DNA of 64,000 nt from Phaseolus vulgaris. Lineage: Eukaryota; Streptophyta; Magnoliopsida; Fabales; Fabaceae. Under the pieces are notes generated by a model. It ran no database searches. It was not told the origin of the DNA and saw only the letters and a program-made list of their open reading frames with translations. Position numbers and translations under genes: made by a program. The stretch lies in contig NC_023757.2 of NCBI RefSeq assembly GCF_000499845.2, positions 40,841,162 to 40,905,161 on the forward strand, written 5' to 3'. Shown here one piece after another: positions 47,824-59,011 of the stretch; positions within the stretch are counted from its first letter, which is position 1, and each line of letters opens with the position of its first letter.

Positions 47824-49021
47824 TGATAGCTGTCGTTTTGCTGTCAAATTAATATGATTCTAGCGTAGACTTCTCTAACACTAGAGAGATGATAGTATAA
47901 TTGTGGACAAATGTCCCCAAGTCGTCTCCCAACGAATCCAATAGTAAAATCAGTTGATTAGGGTTTAAAATCTATCTGCAGACAATAAAAGTTAGCAATA
48001 ACAATAAAGATAAAAAGGGGGTTTGAGATAGTTGTGCAAAAAATATAAAAGAGATTAAAATAGCAAATAAAAAGCGGTTGATCCCTAGTTCTTCCACCAT
48101 TAAATTCTTCACAGGTTCTCTAAAGATTAATCTTTTCTCAATCCTCCAACAGAGCTAAACCAGATTGAACATGCGCCGATCTGATTCAACTGAAACTCAC
48201 CAGTAAAGCATGCGTCTACTGGTTTAATCAATACCCACTTTGTTCCATGCGTATACTCCATGGGAATGCTTACCTCCTCTCCCTTGAATCATGCGCCCAA
48301 GAAATTAATTAGAACAATGCGAACTAACTAAGAAACCAAAGTTTAAGATAAGGAAGACTCTCAATCATGCGTTCAAGTACAACCTCTCACAAAAACTAGT
48401 TTTCCAGGAGATTAGACAATAAAAACAACTGCTATAGAGACTTAAAAATCAAAACTTGTATAGAACAAAACCTCAGAACTCAATGGGAAATTACAAAGGA
48501 ATCAACCAAAAAGGTTTAGCCTTCCATGCGGAGGCAAAACAAAAGAATTACAAAGAAGAAAATAAACTAAGAAAACCCTATGAAGCTCTCTTTTCTCCTT
48601 GATGCTTGTGTCCTTTTATAGGCTTTTCACCTCCAAGGATCTTGAGAGAATATTGTAGTTTATATTTTGTTAACCGTTTCCAAGTTTCTATCTTTCCATA
48701 ATTCTTGTATTTTGCAGAAGATTTGCTTCCAATTCTGTTTCTGAGATATTGTAGATTTTATTTTCTCTTTCTTCTCCTCAAAATTTGTTTCCTGTTTTGG
48801 TTCAAGAAGCAACTTGGACTTTTGCATATTTGGCCCATTCACAAAGGTAGATGCTTCCTCTGGATAATTTACTCTAAAAACACAAAATTAACAATAATAA
48901 TAGTTAAGGCCCAAATAAACCCAATTATAAGAATATTAATTAAAACAATGGATTTATTTATTATTATAGTCCAATAATCTATGAATAAGGCTAGTGAGTG
49001 TGAATAAATATATGCTCATCA
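47824..49021 (-). repeat. 5' LTR of the young element (1198 bp)
   Basis: Starts TGATAGCTG and ends ATGCTCATCA on the + strand. It carries 69 bp (about 48470-48540, cctcagaactcaatgggaaa and onward) missing from the other LTR; both edges show caaaac, so the other copy probably lost it by microhomology. Minus-strand TATA motif cctataaaagg at about 48611-48622. Confidence 0.92.
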
Positions 49022-49032
49022 ACAACAAAGCA

Positions 49033-49914
49033 CTAAAAAATAGTAGGGAGTTTAAAATGAAAAATAAGAGTTTGTGTAACATTTAAGAGGTGTTGGTGTT
49101 TTCTTTCAACAATGTCATTTTGCTCAGGTGTCTCAACACAAGTGATTTGGTCGATAATACATTTAGAGAAAGAAATCATGCATAGAAAATCATTTCCAGC
49201 ATAAGTAACAAAATTAATAACACTAATCTTGACTTTAGATATGTTATGCATGGGAAAAAGCCAATTATATCTAGTAAAATCATCAACGATAGTAAGAAAG
49301 TATTTAAAACCAAACATGGATACAACAGAAAAGGACCTCCAAATGTCAATATGTAGTAATTCAAAAGCATGAGCAGTTTGAGTATTACTAGGAAAGAAAC
49401 ATAGCTTTCTTTGTTTTGCTTGATGGCATGCATCCAAGATATAATACTTGTCAATATAAATATAAATATTAGGATAATAGTTTTGTAGAATTTTTAACCT
49501 TTCCTTTGGATGTCCCATTCTGAGGTGCCAAATGTTATTTTGCCTTGTAATACAACTCATAATACTGCTATCAATTTTATTGAGAACATATAAGCCATCA
49601 ACAATATCAATTGTACCAATCTTGTCTTTGGTCATGGACTTCTGTATCAAACACTCAGTATGTGAAAAAATAAGTTCACATTTAAGAGATGTTGTCAATT
49701 GGGATATGGAAATAAGATTAAAAGAGAAGTATGGTACATATAAAACATTTTTAAGAATGAATTTTTCATTAAAGGAAATTGTGCCAGGACAAAAAGTAAT
49801 AACAGAATTTCCATTAGGAAGCTTAATAGTAATAGGTTTAACATGATTATATGATGTAAAATTAGACAGAAAAAAAAGCAAATATGATATGTGGCACCAG
49901 AATCTAGTATCCAA
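49033..49914 (-). pseudogene. Copia pre-integrase and integrase N-terminal part, interrupted
   Basis: A 293-residue open frame: protease remnant, then ITIKLPNGNSV and FILKNVLYVPYFSFNLIS, the pre-integrase zinc region (HLRMGHP), and the integrase core with DIWRSFS, FLTIVDDFTRYNW and PEQNDIVERKHQHLLNVTQT. It breaks off where the nested element begins; the missing part continues at 42594. The protease active site (LDSGAT) is encoded just upstream but in a shifted frame. Confidence 0.85.
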
Positions 49915-50620
49915 GTATATTCATTAAATTTGGAGTTTTTGAGTTTATGGATATTACATGTGATAACTAAAATATGATCTTGTGAACATTTTTAAGAAGG
50001 TCTGAGAGAATTTGATATTGATGTTGAGTGATGCAGAAATCTCTTCCATTATTCTGTTTGTTCTGCAATGCTGATGTTGTTGAATTGAGGAAGCTTACCA
50101 TACTGAGATTTATATCCAAGGGATACCCATGTTTCTTGTAGCAAACATCAATAGTATGACTAGTTCTATTGCAGTAAATACAAATCCTTTATTGCTAAAT
50201 TTGGGTCCTTTGTTATCTTGATTAGGAAAATCATTTGTCTTTAAACAAACACTTTCACTGTGACTCAATTTTCCATAGAATGACAGGTAGTGTTATTGGT
50301 ATGAGTAATAGGGGGAACATTTTTTATATTAGCAACAATAACATTTCTATTAAACTGGTGTTCTTGTTGAACAACAACATATTTTTTTTTTGGTAATAAC
50401 TAGGATGGGTTCCATGAGAAGGACACGAGCTTTTATATTGTAATATTGATCATTAAAGTCACCTAAAAACTGCATTGTCTGATCCTCTCTTTTTCTTTCG
50501 ACAATAATAAAAGGCACATTGCAAGAACATATAGGACCAATCCTAAAATGATCTAATTCATCCCAAATAACCCCAAGTTTTGTGAAATAATCTACCTTGA
50601 TTGAGAGAGGAGGCGTTCAT

Positions 50621-51034
50621 TTAAAGATCAAATATACGAGATAAATCCATTTGTGAGAAACTAGCCTTGAGATCATTCCAGATGTCTACTCTATCCATCC
50701 ATATGATGCTCTGGTGTATACGAACAGAGACTGATTGCACAAGCCAGGATGACACCATGTTGTTGTTGTAATGTGTCCAATGTGATAAGGAAGGATCGGT
50801 CTCTGAAGGTTGGGGAGTAGTACCGTTAACGAACTCAACCTTGTTCTTTGTGCTTAATGCAATGATGACCAAACGACTCAAAAAATGATAATTGGTTGAA
50901 TCAAGAACAAGAAGCATAAGAGAAGTTGCAGGATTTTCACTAGGATATAGATACAAGAAACCGTGGGTAAGATTTTCACCTTGAACAGGGTTCTTACTTT
51001 AACTAGGATTAAAGGTTTAACTAGCAACCATTTG
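50621..51034 (-). pseudogene. Copia gag N-terminal remnant
   Basis: Minus strand: a start-like MVAS followed by an immediate stop, then YPSENPATSLMLLVLDSTNY, typical of the N-terminus of plant copia gag, to VDIWNDLKASFSQMDLSRI. Stops precede and follow the open part. Confidence 0.75.
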
Positions 51035-51149
51035 AACACGAAATCACAAACTGAAGAAAAAAAAAAAAAAAGTTGTCAAAGAGAAAACAATAAAAACGTA
51101 AAGAGGAAAAATGTGTGAAATGTAAAAAGAACTAAAGAAAATAAATCTT

Positions 51150-51480
51150 GATAGAACGAGGGAGCAAATTCAGAGTGCACACTCTTCATAAAATGAAATC
51201 AACACAAGGCTTTGTGAAGCTGATATTTACAGAGACAATAAGAAAACACTTGAATCTTTGGTGTAGAACAGAACGAGAGAGAAGATAGCACTCGTGAAAG
51301 ATAAGAAACTGGAAATGTATTTAACAAAAAGCACTAAAAGGGATATAAATACGTGGGGTGCAAAGAGAAAGCACAACAACAAAAACATAAAAGAAAAATT
51401 GAAACTAAAACTGGAAAGAGAAATAGGCCCAACAGATGCCCAAAACTCAAAAGGTGAAAATAAAAGATTGTCATGGAGAC
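51150..51480 (-). repeat. Probable 5' LTR of the second copia element
   Basis: Counterpart of 40180-40420; see the shared blocks there. It lies upstream of gag on the minus strand. Edges approximate. Confidence 0.6.
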
Positions 51481-52033
51481 ACAATTTTTAACTTTTGGAT
51501 GAATATGAAATTGCAGGTGCAATTCCAGATCAACTTCAGTATCAATTGTAGCTACAATTGTACCAAAAAAAATCTATAATAAGAAATCTGACATTCATAA
51601 TTATATTTATGAATACGTGTTATCAAATGAATTGTCTGTTTTTTAACTCAAAACTTAAACAATATTATTTCAATTTTCATAGTATGAAACTTGTTTAAAA
51701 CGATATGTTCCAATTCAAAAATAATTTTATTTTAATTATGGATTGTATAATATGGGTCATTCGATCTTTTTAGCATATACACTTTATAATAATACTAAAA
51801 TTAAAATTATTATTTTAAATTGTTTAATTTAGAAAACTTTTAAATTGCACAAATTTGAAAATGCTCTGAAAATAAAGTTAAACACCTCCATTTTTATACT
51901 TGTTATAACATAGAATAACAAATCCGTTATTTTAAAAAAATAAGGTGCAGAAAAAAAAATGAATATGCAAATAGAAAAAGTCTCGGTGAACTTGAAAAAT
52001 TTTGTTTTTCTAGTCCATGATGACTAAGTCCAT
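51481..52033. other. Intergenic, AT-rich
   Basis: Short AT-rich stretch between the copia LTR and MITE copy C. It contains ggtgcag-aaaaaa near 51944 that resembles MITE ends but has no partner I could find. Nothing else seen. Confidence 0.5.
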
Positions 52034-52042
52034 TTGTTTTAT

Positions 52043-52474
52043 GACTGTTTCTTCCTGCACCTCCATACCTTCTTCTCTCACCTCCATATATTTTCAAAAA
52101 TGTCCTTCTATAATATTTCGGATTACGTAATCTGAAAGTCATTTTTTAAATTTATAATTAGATTTCGGATTATGTAATCTGGAAGCCTTTTTTCATATGC
52201 ATGATTACTTTCCAGATTACATAATCCGGAAGTCTTATTTAGCTTCCGGATTATGTAATCCATAAGTCTTTTTTCAAATGTGTTCCAAATTACATAATCT
52301 GGAAGTCTTATTTAGCTTCCGGATTATGTAATCCAAAAGTCTTTTTTCAAGTGTGTTCCAAATTATATAATCCGGAAACTAGTCTATGGGGTGACAAAAA
52401 AGGATAAAAATATATTTTCAATTTGTGTATAGAGGTGCCAGAAAAATATATGGAGGTGCAGAAAAAAAACAGTC
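52043..52474. mobile_element. Mutator-type MITE, copy C, perfect 9-bp target duplication
   Basis: TIRs of about 60 bp: gactgtttcttcctgcacct on the left and the inverse of gactgttttttttctgcacc on the right. Flanks are ttgttttat on both sides (52034-52042, 52475-52483). The interior (about 52140-52375) is an array of palindromic cttccggattatgtaatccg-type words in both orientations. Related to copies A, B and D through the ttcttcctgcac block. Confidence 0.88.
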
Positions 52475-52517
52475 TTGTTTTATAGATTAGAAAACCTAAA
52501 ACGCTAAACTAAAGTTA

Positions 52518-53151
52518 AGCTTATTCTTCCTGCATCCCTGTGTTTTTCTTCCTGCATCCCTGTGTTTTTCTTCCTGCACTCCCACAATTTTAAAAATTTT
52601 GAAACTGACCTTTACCATTTATTTGGAAAAGGACACCGTGGTGGAGTGTGCTACGGATTCATCAATCTGGAAGTGAATCATGTTGTTTTCCAGATGAGGA
52701 GGTGTTCTGGAAGCAAATTATTAATAAATTGTTGATTTCTAGATTATTGAATCCCAAAATCTATATTTTGTTACAGATTGATAGATATGAAAGATTTACA
52801 GATTCTCCAATCCAAAAGATTTATGGATTTCCAAATCCATAATGTGAAAAACCAATGCGAATTCCTGATTTCGTAAAATTACCGAACTGCATTGTCTATA
52901 ATACTATATATAAACTGCGAAAATGATAATTCGGGACACTACCGGCCACCACCAAAAGAAACACCTTCCTGTGCTAAGAGATGGAGCAGCGTCGCCGCTG
53001 TTCAAAGAGAAATAGAATTCGTGTGTGTAGTTTGTGGGCAAAGGAAGAAGAAAGAGTAGTGTGGATCTTACGTGCGTTTTGGGATTTTTTAAAAATAATA
53101 AGATTATTTTTGTCTTTGCATAATATTGTGGGGGTGCATGAAGAAACTGCC
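52518..53151. mobile_element. Mutator-type MITE, copy D
   Basis: The left end carries ttcttcctgcatccctgtgt in two direct copies plus ttcttcctgcactcccacaa; the right end is the inverse of ggcagtttcttcatgcaccc. Flanks are ctaaagtta (52509-52517) and ctagagtta (53152-53160), 8 of 9 matching. The gaaactgacct and ttcatcaatctgg-type interior is shared with copy B, so D and B are closest. Confidence 0.75.
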
Positions 53152-53746
53152 CTAGAGTTAAGTTCAATGTATTCTTATTAGATAATGGACTTACTTGAAT
53201 TCGTGCCTATATTTGTTCTCTTAAAATTTTAAATATTAATTAAATATTTTTTATAATTATTTTTATTGAAATATGATATTATTGTTTATGGCATTGAAAA
53301 CTTGAAATTGAAAATTAAATATTTTTATATAAAAATAAATAATAATATTAAAAGGAAGTATAAATAATTAATTGTGCGTCATAAAAATGTTTTCTTTAAT
53401 GAAATTAAGGTTTATGTGTTTATAAAATGCAATATACCATTTAAACGAAATCAGACAAAGAAAAAAAAATGTAAATATCAAATAGTTTTTTTTCATTTTG
53501 ATTTTCTATGTTCACATTTAACTAAATTTCAAATATGTAATACTATTTTCTTCTTTGTTAGTAATGACTTTTAATCAACAACTTCTACTACATATGTCTT
53601 TACTCTGTCTTCAACATAAGCATGTCATGAGGATTTATGGGAAAACAATCAAAGATTTCTACACTATTGTAGAAATCTTTTTAGACAATGATTTTTAAAG
53701 AAAGCACAAAAAAATATAAAAAATAACATAAAAAGCAATAAGGACA
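53152..53746. other. AT-rich intergenic
   Basis: No gene, RNA or repeat structure recognised between MITE copy D and the CACTA-like element. Confidence 0.5.
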
Positions 53747-54121
53747 CACTACAAGAAATGAAAGCAATGACAACAGGGATAAGTTACAAAGAAGACAACA
53801 ATGAGAACAACGGTGAAGAAAACGCAAAACAAAAACACATAGAATAGAAAATAAAAAAGCATATAAATGACGGCTATGACCTAATAACCATAGTCTATAT
53901 GGTAGACACATGTATAGGCGATGATTGCCTAAAAAACATAGTCTATAGTGACCATTATAGGTGACGGTTGCCCACTAAATAGTAATTTATGCGCTTTATT
54001 TTCAAATAAATGATAATTATATGTTGATCTTACTTTCAAAATTGTCATTTGTTTTTGTAGACAACGCTCCCGCTTAAATAAGTGTTTATACACGTTGTAA
54101 AACTCTATTTTTGCATTAGTG
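53747..54121. mobile_element. CACTA-like MITE (candidate)
   Basis: Left end cactacaagaaatg is the common CACTA terminus; right end gcattagtg is the inverse of cactaatgc. Between them are short subterminal motifs (tgacggctatgacc, ggcgatgattgcc, ggtgacggttgccc). I could not find a clean 3-bp duplication (aca versus cta), so the call is tentative. Confidence 0.45.
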
Positions 54122-54315
54122 CTACAACCTAAACATCATTCAATATAGGTGCTAAATCATCTAGGACATGGTTGATGCACGAGTCCAAAATTTAATTCAT
54201 GAAACTGAAATTCTTCACATTTGAAAGTATTAACATCAACCATCATTTATTAACAACTTTAGTTGAGAGATGAAGAACTAAAACACATACATTTCATTTA
54301 CCTGTCATATAAGTA

Positions 54316-54498
54316 ACTGTTACTTTAGCGGATGTAGCGTTGCAACTTGGTTTGCCAATTGATGGAGAACCAGCTACTAATGTTAGCAGTGATGACCTTG
54401 TGTCCATGTGTGAACCATTACTTAGGTTGTCACCACCATCAAGTGTTGTAAAGGGAATTACATTAAAGTTATCTGGCTTAATAACAATATCTTTATAA
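54316..54498 (+). pseudogene. Plant mobile domain (PMD / MAIN-like) fragment
   Basis: A 60-codon frame reading LADVALQLGLPIDGEPATNV and CEPLLRL, ending at a TAA. The DVALQLGLPIDGEP motif is characteristic of the plant mobile domain, found in MAIN/MAIL proteins and in many transposon-encoded copies. An in-frame stop precedes it and the domain ends early, so this is a fragment, probably of transposon origin. Confidence 0.7.
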
Positions 54499-56300
54499 TC
54501 TAATACACTAGAACACGTATTTTAACGTTGATTGAGGGATTGTTGATGCTAGTTACTTCAGCTAACCAAATTCATTTAATATTTCCAACAATATCCAAAT
54601 ATTATGTGATTAATATTAATAAATTGTTTGTATAATACTTTTTTTAAAGTTAAATCACCATTCTTTATGAATGTAATAAACATTTATATTTATTAAAAAA
54701 TACTCTATAATATTTTTAATACACTCTCATTACAGAAACATTTACTTGTGCTGTATTTTCAGGGGTTGGCGCAGATGGGAGGGAACAGGGACTTCATTTT
54801 TTATCTTATATTATATGAGAGATTATAGAGGGTGTCACGTAAACTTCAATGAATTTACTTGCGTACCTTCCATGCACCAGAGCATAGTTATATATATCTC
54901 ATTTTACTAATATGTTTACATTGTACATTATTTTTAAAATATAGTAATTATTCAAACGGTTAATAATATTAATTATTTTTATTACTATTATACTTATTAA
55001 TATAATTATATATTTATACAATATACAAAATTAATATATTAAATATTATATAAATTTATGTAACAAAAATATTTAATTATACTATTAATAAAAATACATA
55101 ATTATAAATAATGAAAAGAATAAAATAAAATTATAATATCAATAAAACATATATAGTTATATATATAGTTATATAAAATAACAAATGTATATAACAATTA
55201 TTATTATTTCATAAATTTTAATATATTTAATAACATTATTTTAATTAAATACAAAATTATTTTATATTATATTTTTTAATTTTTCATTAAAAATATTAGC
55301 AATTATAGATATTATATATTACAAAAACTTAATTAATTCAAAACTAAAAATGTATAATTTATTATTCAAATATTTGTTAATAACAAGAATAAATTTATAA
55401 ATAATTTGTAAGTTTTCTTCCAACTATCATCACAAACTTCAATAAATCATTCTCACAAATTCACTCAAATCCCAATTCAAACAATTTTACACATACTCTC
55501 AAATCCTCTAATTTCCCTAATCATAAATTCTCTAACAATCCAAACCCAAACCCAACAACTTGGGTGACAAAATTTACTATTGTACGATTTTATTTTATTT
55601 ATTAACAAAGTTTACTATTGTACGATTTTATTTTGATATCTTTTCTTACAATCATTAGTTGCTACAGTGTATGATGATGCATCGCCTACTAAATGACAAA
55701 ATCTCTCCATATAACCTCTGAAACTCCACATCTAGGGATCATAGCACAAGGCTGGTGAAAAAAAAAAACTTTACCACGTGGCTTGGGCAACAAACAATGA
55801 ATTAATCACATGAAATTTTGTCATTTGTTTCTCTCATACATTCAAACATCATTTCATTCATGCTTTCATTATTGTTCAATACTTTATAATACTAACAATT
55901 AAAGTACTGTAGAGAACATTTGTTGAAGACATACTTTACATAAAAAATGAAACAAAAACCTACCAAAAGTTAGATGAAGTTGTTACAATGCAAAGGAAAA
56001 GATGCAAGAGAATATAATAAAGAGAAAAGAGGTACCCGCTCTCTAAGTTTTCAAAAGTAGCCTTTAATTTACTTTGTAATAAAGGTTAGTTGTGCCGTCA
56101 GCTTAGCTTTGTTTCTAATTATTTCTGAAGTAAAATCTATACATTTTTCACTGTTAAAATGAACTAACATTTCAGTTCATGCATTATGCACAATAAATAA
56201 TAAATATTTTAATATATAAGCTATAGTTAGACTTATAAAAAATAATAATTTGAATTCAAACATAAAAACTAAATAAAGTCAACTAGATGATTGAGAGTTA
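54499..56300. other. Intergenic, AT-rich with one AT-element terminus
   Basis: Mostly A/T words. About 55390-55570 is the inverted counterpart of the less AT-rich motif seen at 37975-38170 and 39059-39360 (inverse reads gtgatgatagttgg, gagaatttatgattagggaa). No coding sequence found. Confidence 0.5.
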
Positions 56301-56596
56301 AACTTTTAAGTAACTACAATAAATAAATTATTGTTTTGTTTTGATAAATGTTTATAATGAACTGTTTTCAAAGAAGCAATTATTTTATCACGTTTTTCTG
56401 AAACAAAGTGATTGGGCTTTTTCGCCCAGCAGTTTATTCCCGCTCCAAAAAAGGGATTGTGCCGTCACTTTGCCACGTGTCGAAATTCAATTGGATGTGT
56501 CATTTACCTTCAACAACTCTTCACGTGCTATCTTCCCCTCTTGGGCTCACTATAGCTCATACAACCTATCTTCTAAAAAAAGCCTGAAAGAGCCCA

Positions 56597-56612
56597 GCTT
56601 CGGATCCGAAGC
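56597..56612. promoter_or_regulatory. Perfect 16-bp palindrome gcttcggatccgaagc upstream of the DSPP-like gene
   Basis: Self-complementary and partly repeated 10 bases on (gagcttcggatcgcc). It sits in the GC-richer stretch just before the probable first exon. It could be a dimeric factor site; function unknown. Confidence 0.4.
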
Positions 56613-56659
56613 AACGAGCTTCGGATCGCCGAGCCTCACGTTGGGGCCGAGCCTGAGTA

Positions 56660-56828
56660 TTGTTGCTGTGTTCGTTGAAAATTTCGCACTATTTCGATCA
56701 CTTTATCTGTGTGAGCTGAGAGAGTCCTGTTTTCTTCTGCTTCCCACCGCTTCAAACCCTAACGCATGCTTCTTCAACACTCTCGCGGGATCAATTTGGA
56801 GCTTCAATGGAGCCTTCTCAATGTCACT
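56660..56828 (+). other. Probable non-coding first exon of the DSPP-like gene
   Basis: The GC-richer, CT-containing stretch ends at a strong donor (cact|gtgagt, GT at 56829). The next coding exon has an acceptor-like ggctgag|ttatct ending at 59005, six bases before the ATG at 59012. This gives a 2.2-kb leader intron. Start of transcription is inferred. Confidence 0.45.
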
Positions 56829-59011
56829 GTGAGTTCACGGGCTATCTTTCTATCTCTCAAAACCCTAGCCTTCTTTCTCTACGAACCCTTTCTTTGAGAA
56901 AATTAAAGAAATAAAAAGAAAAACCAAATCTGCGCTTGCGTCTCTGGCTTTTCGCGTTGGGCGCCAATTCGCAAGCATGTGCACTCGTTTTGCGTTGTTT
57001 CATCAATTTGAATGCTGATTGTGAGCTCGAATTGTGCCGCGCTTCCGATCTTTTGCGTCTGGGTCGTATTTTTGAGATTTTCGAGCGATTTTCTGTTTTG
57101 AGACAAACTCAGCTGATGGGAGAGTTGGGGAAGGGGAATAGTAATTGCGTGTTGAGTGCTTAGCTTCCTCCCATTTCTTTAAGAAGTTAGAATGTTTCAG
57201 CTCAGGTGAATTGTGCGAATTTGATTGTGGATTTTCGTGGTTGATTGCTTCAATTACCTTGTTTCTAGTTCTCGCTCTATACGGTATTAGGAAAGAGAGT
57301 GTGAATTCTTGGCATACTTATATAACATTATAGTATGTGGAAAGTGAAGTGGAAGGGTTTCTTCCGCTGACAAATTGATTCACCCAAGTGATTTGTGCAA
57401 GGAGATTATACTCGGTTAATTTTAGGATAGGTGTTAAAGATTGGTTTCAGATTCTATCTTTGTGGGTGCAATATGAGCCTGGAACTGGCAGCAGAGATGA
57501 TGGAATTTTGTTCTAAACCACTTTTTAATAGCTGTAGTTGAAGTGTATGTGTACGTGCAGAACTAAAGGGGAGAGCTTTGAAGATCTTGGATAAGTTCAT
57601 TTGTTGGGATATTTCTGGTTACCATGCTGCAAATAGTTGGAGTTTGCTTTCAATTTTGAGAAATAACTGCCAGTTTCCGTAAATGCAATGCATTTCTAAG
57701 ATGTCTTGAGGACGATAAGTTAAAAACTAAGGGGTGCGAGTATGTGAAAACGCCGGTAGTAATATTGAATGCCATTACTAGAATAACATGCATTTGTAAA
57801 TAGAAAAGGTGAAGCTGCATATGGGGAATACAAAGCAGAAGCTTTGCAGTGGGTTTTTTTATTCCCATTTTCTGCATGCCTCTGGTTTGCCAGCACATTA
57901 ATTTGGAGCAAGTATGTTTGAGGTTATGCATTTCACTTTTAAAAGTGTGTTCTTTCTTTCGTTCTCAAGATTCTCACCATGGTTGATTGGGAAGTTGTTG
58001 CAGCCTCTATAAATATTCTCCAATTCAATTCCTTTTGTGCACCAATCCCTCAATTAGCCGAAGAGGGTGAAGGCTAAGCATATTTTATATATTTATTTAT
58101 TTGTTAGTGGTGGTGACACATTGGTCCAGAAAGAAGAAATCCTTTTTATAAGTAGACATTTTTTGAGGAGGATAATTTCTGTTTGAACCTTAGTTTTTCA
58201 ATACTAGGCTTGTATAATAGTTACAGTGCAAGTAAGGGAGAAAATCCTGTAGTACAAGAATGTTTAAGAAAAACATGGATTAGGCTTAGAGTGCCTAATA
58301 TACTTAGTGATTTGACCTTGTGATGCTGGAGGTGCTTCCAGTATTATAACTTGGAAGTTGGAACTGCATTCCTTTTTTTCTCATATTTTCTCTTCCTTTT
58401 TTGTCATATTTTTCTTCATTTAAGAAGGAACACAGAATCTTGATGTTGGAATTGAACTTCTATGCTTTGTCTTACACTTTACCAAAGGATTTGATACGTA
58501 AGACATGTGCTTTTGTTCAGTTAAGAAGTAGTAGTCCAAAATTTTTACCCACAAACAAATAAAAGTTATAGGGCTTTTTTTTATAGGTAATTTCATTGTG
58601 CATCACAATGCTTATCACATTCAATATTCATTCCTGGAAGCCTATTCTTGCCTTATAATGTTTTTTTGTGCGTGAATTTTTTGCATCTCACTATTTTGCA
58701 CTAATCCTCAGTATTCTGTGCGATACATGGTGCGGTTGATTAATAGTGATCAAGTATTTCATCTTGCATGGGATGTCAGTTGTTATTTTACATTGTGCTT
58801 TCACAACATTCTATGCATAAGTATATACAAATGGATTTTTGCTTGCACTCTAATTCTTTTCCTTTAATAATTTCCAGGATTAAATGATTGTCCCTCAAAG
58901 GTGTATTTTTGGACAGCATAATTTTCGGAGGAACTTTTTCTTTATCTTCCTTGATTTACTATATTTTCTTATAAATAGTTATTTGCTGAAAATTTGTGGG
59001 CTGAGTTATCT

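Larger units (their letters stand above)
42600..49021 (-). mobile_element. Young non-autonomous gypsy/Athila-like LTR retrotransposon
   Basis: Complete element of 6.4 kb on the minus strand. LTRs are 42600-43728 (3') and 47824-49021 (5'), both TGAT...ATCA. The flanking duplication is acaac on both sides (42595-42599, 49022-49026). A primer site lies 4 bases inside the 5' LTR and a polypurine tract abuts the 3' LTR. The only long ORF is 47075/46952-45144; no protease, reverse transcriptase or integrase is visible anywhere, so it must depend on another element's enzymes. I count only two substitutions between the LTRs, so insertion was very recent. Confidence 0.9.
40150..51480 (-). mobile_element. 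Decayed Ty1/copia retrotransposon, host of a nested element
   Basis: The minus-strand copia order is gag (51034-50621), protease and pre-integrase (about 49950-49400), integrase (to 49033, resuming at 42594), reverse transcriptase (42077-41229) and RNase H (to about 40450). LTR-like ends share acaataagaaaaca, gataagaaact, ctaaaag..tataaatac and aaactggaaagagaaatagg at about 40190-40420 and 51215-51470. The element is interrupted by 42600-49021 plus a 5-bp duplication. Outer boundaries are approximate; no canonical primer site was found. Confidence 0.8.

Noticed and set aside
56341..56832. 163-codon plus frame upstream of the DSPP-like gene
   Set aside because: No recognisable domain, spans the promoter and probable leader exon, and ends at the leader splice donor; likely chance.
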